64,000 bases of DNA from Pythium myriotylum. Lineage: Eukaryota; Oomycota; Peronosporomycetes; Pythiales; Pythiaceae. The position numbers and the translations under genes are program-made. Under the pieces are notes generated by a model. That model did not search any database and was not told the origin of the DNA. It saw only the letters and a program-made list of their open reading frames with translations. The stretch is from positions 310,001 to 374,000 of the forward strand of contig JALJCQ010000016.1 in assembly GCA_023091665.1 (NCBI GenBank), written 5' to 3'. Positions 62,169 through 64,000 of the stretch are shown one piece after another. Each line of letters opens with the position of its first letter. Positions within the stretch are counted from its first letter, which is position 1.

Positions 62169-62559
62169 CGCTTAGCGCCGGCTCGGCTGATTTCAGCCAA
62201 TCGAAGAGGACGTAGAGGCTTTACTTAGCGAGACGTCCCCTCTAGGTTGACCACATGGATCGGGCTTCCCCTTGTCGCGATCAAGGCCAAGGCTCATGGG
62301 ACCAAGGCTCCAGTTGCAGGTGCTGTCTGCAGCGCCAACTCGGCAGCAATGGAAGGGAAACAATAATACCCAACCCGACACGCTGAGCAGAGCCGTCCCA
62401 ACTCTAATTGCATCATCACACTCTCTTACATGCGCTGGACTGTTCTCTAGAATCGTTTGGGGGAGGAAGAGCCACGCGACGGAGGGAGGCGACGTCCTCT
62501 GCCTGCTAGCTCACTGGAGCGCTCGGCCTTCTATTCACTATGCATAAAGCAGTGCTGTT
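62169..62559. other. Intergenic region
   Basis: 391 bp upstream of the acidic protein gene, reaching the left end of OTU-repeat copy 3. No feature was recognised. Confidence 0.45.
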
Positions 62560-64000
62560 GCGCGAACGACATTGTGAGAGGTCGATTCCCATCATGCTGG
62601 TCTCTTGTCAGGTCGACTCCCATCATGTCGGCCCACAATGACTCGCATCACAAACGGGTCTCGATGCCGCCCGTCAGGCTTCAAGTCGTCTCACAACCCG
62701 CGCCAAGGTTACAATGAACAACATAACATCGACCCACAGGTCGGTAAACCCGTCAATAACACTCACAACTGTTGAACCCGCAACCCGTTCTTGCACGCCG
62801 AGAAAGGCCGACCACGACGATATGCATCGACGACGTTGGCTCTCACAGTGCTATCACCAAGCCAAAGCCATCGCCTCGGAGCCCCCTTGAACGTTTGTTG
62901 TGGATCCGAGATCCCCCGTGAGAACCTCTTCCAGCGAGAGTCATGATGAAATCAGTAATCTCTCGTGTGCCCCCGCACGCCGGTCGCGTGCCGCTCGGAC
63001 CCACCGCAGCAGCACATGCGCCACTCCGCGACGCAGCCAAACCCGCCAAGCCTGCCAAACTGGCGAGCATTACGCCTTCAGCGAAGCTCCCTTGCAGCGG
63101 TGCGCCATCCAAGCAAATTCTCGAGCGTCTACTCCGCGAATCGTCCCCGCGTGGGTCTCTCCGACCGCAGTCGCCATCTCCGTCGTCTGCGCTGCGTGGG
63201 GTGATCAAAACCACCCAGCGTAGCGCTGAAACCGCGCTCGCTGCCTTGCAGATCGAGCACCGAAGCCTCCAGGAGAAGCTGCTGAGCACCGAGATTAAGC
63301 TCCGCGACCGCGACGCAGAAGTCGCGCGTCTCAAACAAGAGCTGGAGCAGCTCAAGTGTCGGTTGCCGCAGACGCCTGGCATCTTTGCCGATAAGAAGTG
63401 CTCCCATGATTTCGCAGAAACACCTAGAGATCCCGATGCAGAGCAGCTGCAGTGGGTCGTCGAGATCGTGGAGGCCCGCGAGGCGTTGAGCTCAGAGAGC
63501 CTGTGGCACAAGGAGTTGTCACGCCGTCTTCGCTTGCTACAGAGCCGCATGGAGGCCATCTGCGACGGCCGCGCCGATGTTTCTTCGTCGGCGCTGAACA
63601 CGATCGACGGCGTTCTGCTCGCGTGCGGGCTTCGTCAGCTCCCGACGCCACCCACGGGGAACTGCCAGTTCTACGCCTTCGTCGAAGCAGCAACACAGCG
63701 GTGTCTTCTGAAGCTCAAGAAAGCGGCGCAAACGTCAAGCACATCGGAGAAGATCCTGCGCCGCATGGAAAAGACGACCGCGACTGTCAAGCGCGGCATT
63801 CGAGGGAGCGCGCTGCTTTCATTCGACAAGTTGTTTGACGACTCGTGGTTCTTGGACGCCTTGGTGGAGGAAGTGAACCGTTCCCACCAGATCCACGACG
63901 GTAGCGACAGCTCGAAACGCGCCATTCTGCGCGGCTACTTCAACGACATCGCCACAAACGCGTCCGACGTCAACACCACAGTCCCTCCAACTGACTGGGG
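62560..64000 (+). mobile_element. OTU-protease repeat element, copy 3 (cut by window edge)
   Basis: Same unit and orientation as copy 1. Homology with copy 2 starts at GCGCGAACGAC, about 160 bp inside the left end shared by copies 1 and 2, so this copy is 5'-shortened or the true border lies here. It carries both GGTCGA[T/C]TCCCATCATG repeats, as copy 2 does. The right end is outside the window. Confidence 0.65.
62943..64000 (+). CDS. Coiled-coil / OTU-family cysteine protease-like protein (repeat copy 3, partial)
   Basis: Frame open from ATG 62943 to the window end. It has 15 extra residues after RESSPRG (a 45 bp stretch bounded by CGTGGG on both sides) that copies 1 and 2 lack. A few further substitutions occur (for example Leu for Arg in ILERLLRE and Ile for Ser in LLSTEIKL). 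The GNCQFYAF catalytic-Cys motif is present. The His motif lies beyond the edge. Confidence 0.7.
   Translation, partial: MMKSVISRVPPHAGRVPLGPTAAAHAPLRDAAKPAKPAKLASITPSAKLPCSGAPSKQILERLLRESSPRGSLRPQSPSPSSALRGVIKTTQRSAETALAALQIEHRSLQEKLLSTEIKLRDRDAEVARLKQELEQLKCRLPQTPGIFADKKCSHDFAETPRDPDAEQLQWVVEIVEAREALSSESLWHKELSRRLRLLQSRMEAICDGRADVSSSALNTIDGVLLACGLRQLPTPPTGNCQFYAFVEAATQRCLLKLKKAAQTSSTSEKILRRMEKTTATVKRGIRGSALLSFDKLFDDSWFLDALVEEVNRSHQIHDGSDSSKRAILRGYFNDIATNASDVNTTVPPTDW

Noticed and set aside
61677..62228. 183-codon open frame antisense to the acidic nuclear protein
   Set aside because: Arg/Gly/Leu-rich shadow of a GC-rich coding strand.
1..64000. CRISPR arrays, rRNA and tRNA genes
   Set aside because: No regularly spaced direct repeats, no rRNA-like blocks, and no cloverleaf with A and B boxes was noticed by eye; a tRNAscan-type run would be needed to exclude a single tRNA.

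Overview
The window is nuclear DNA from a oomycete-like stramenopile, probably of the Peronosporales/Pythiales type. Genes are packed head-to-head and tail-to-tail with short gaps. Most introns that can be placed are about 50-85 nt with GT-AG ends. A perfect oomycete Inr+FPR core promoter (GCTCATTYYNCAWTTT) lies upstream of a ChaC-like gene. IFT140 shows the organism builds flagella, and a SYCP2-like protein points to meiotic chromosome axes. The species call is inference; nothing in the window names it.

Layout. 1-9.3 kb: a partial, catalytically degenerate INTS11/CPSF73-like protein (-), a very large PH/VPS9-like/PDZ-like/ankyrin/RasGEF protein (+), and a SYCP2-like synaptonemal-complex protein (+). 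9.4-12.4 kb: the first copy of a ~3 kb repeat encoding a coiled-coil/OTU-type cysteine protease. 12.6-24.7 kb: a DUF4602 (C1orf131-like) nucleolar protein, a coiled-coil protein, a CSPP1/CCDC66-like coiled-coil protein, a tiny conserved protein, an RCC1 protein, an IQ-motif/zinc-ribbon protein and IFT140. 24.9-27.9 kb: a near-identical OTU-repeat copy in inverted orientation. 29.6-38.1 kb: ChaC, a coiled-coil protein, a FAIM1-like endocytic protein, SAM50, a SETD9-like SET protein, V-ATPase subunit c'' and a stand-alone PPIE-type RRM. 38.3-48.7 kb: an LRR protein, an unknown multi-exon gene, CTR9 (PAF1 complex) and ribonucleotide reductase R2. 49.1-62.2 kb: two divergent PX paralogues carrying CPxC pairs, a RING-H2 protein, a multi-pass membrane protein with a long disordered N-terminus, and an acidic nuclear-type protein. 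62.56 kb to the end: a third OTU-repeat copy, cut off by the window edge.

Functional themes are mostly eukaryotic housekeeping: transcription/RNA processing (INTS11-like, CTR9), cilia (IFT140 and perhaps the coiled-coil and IQ neighbours), trafficking and signalling (RasGEF/VPS9-like, PX, FAIM-like, V-ATPase), mitochondrial outer-membrane assembly (SAM50), nucleotide supply (RNR R2) and meiosis (SYCP2-like). The most unusual elements are the OTU-protease repeat family, the CTR9 carrying an inserted beta-rich module, the PH-VPS9-PDZ-ANK-RasGEF architecture and the degenerate INTS11-like protein.

Exon joins were worked out by hand from GT-AG sites and reading frame. They are most secure where family similarity resumes across the junction. 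No database search was run.
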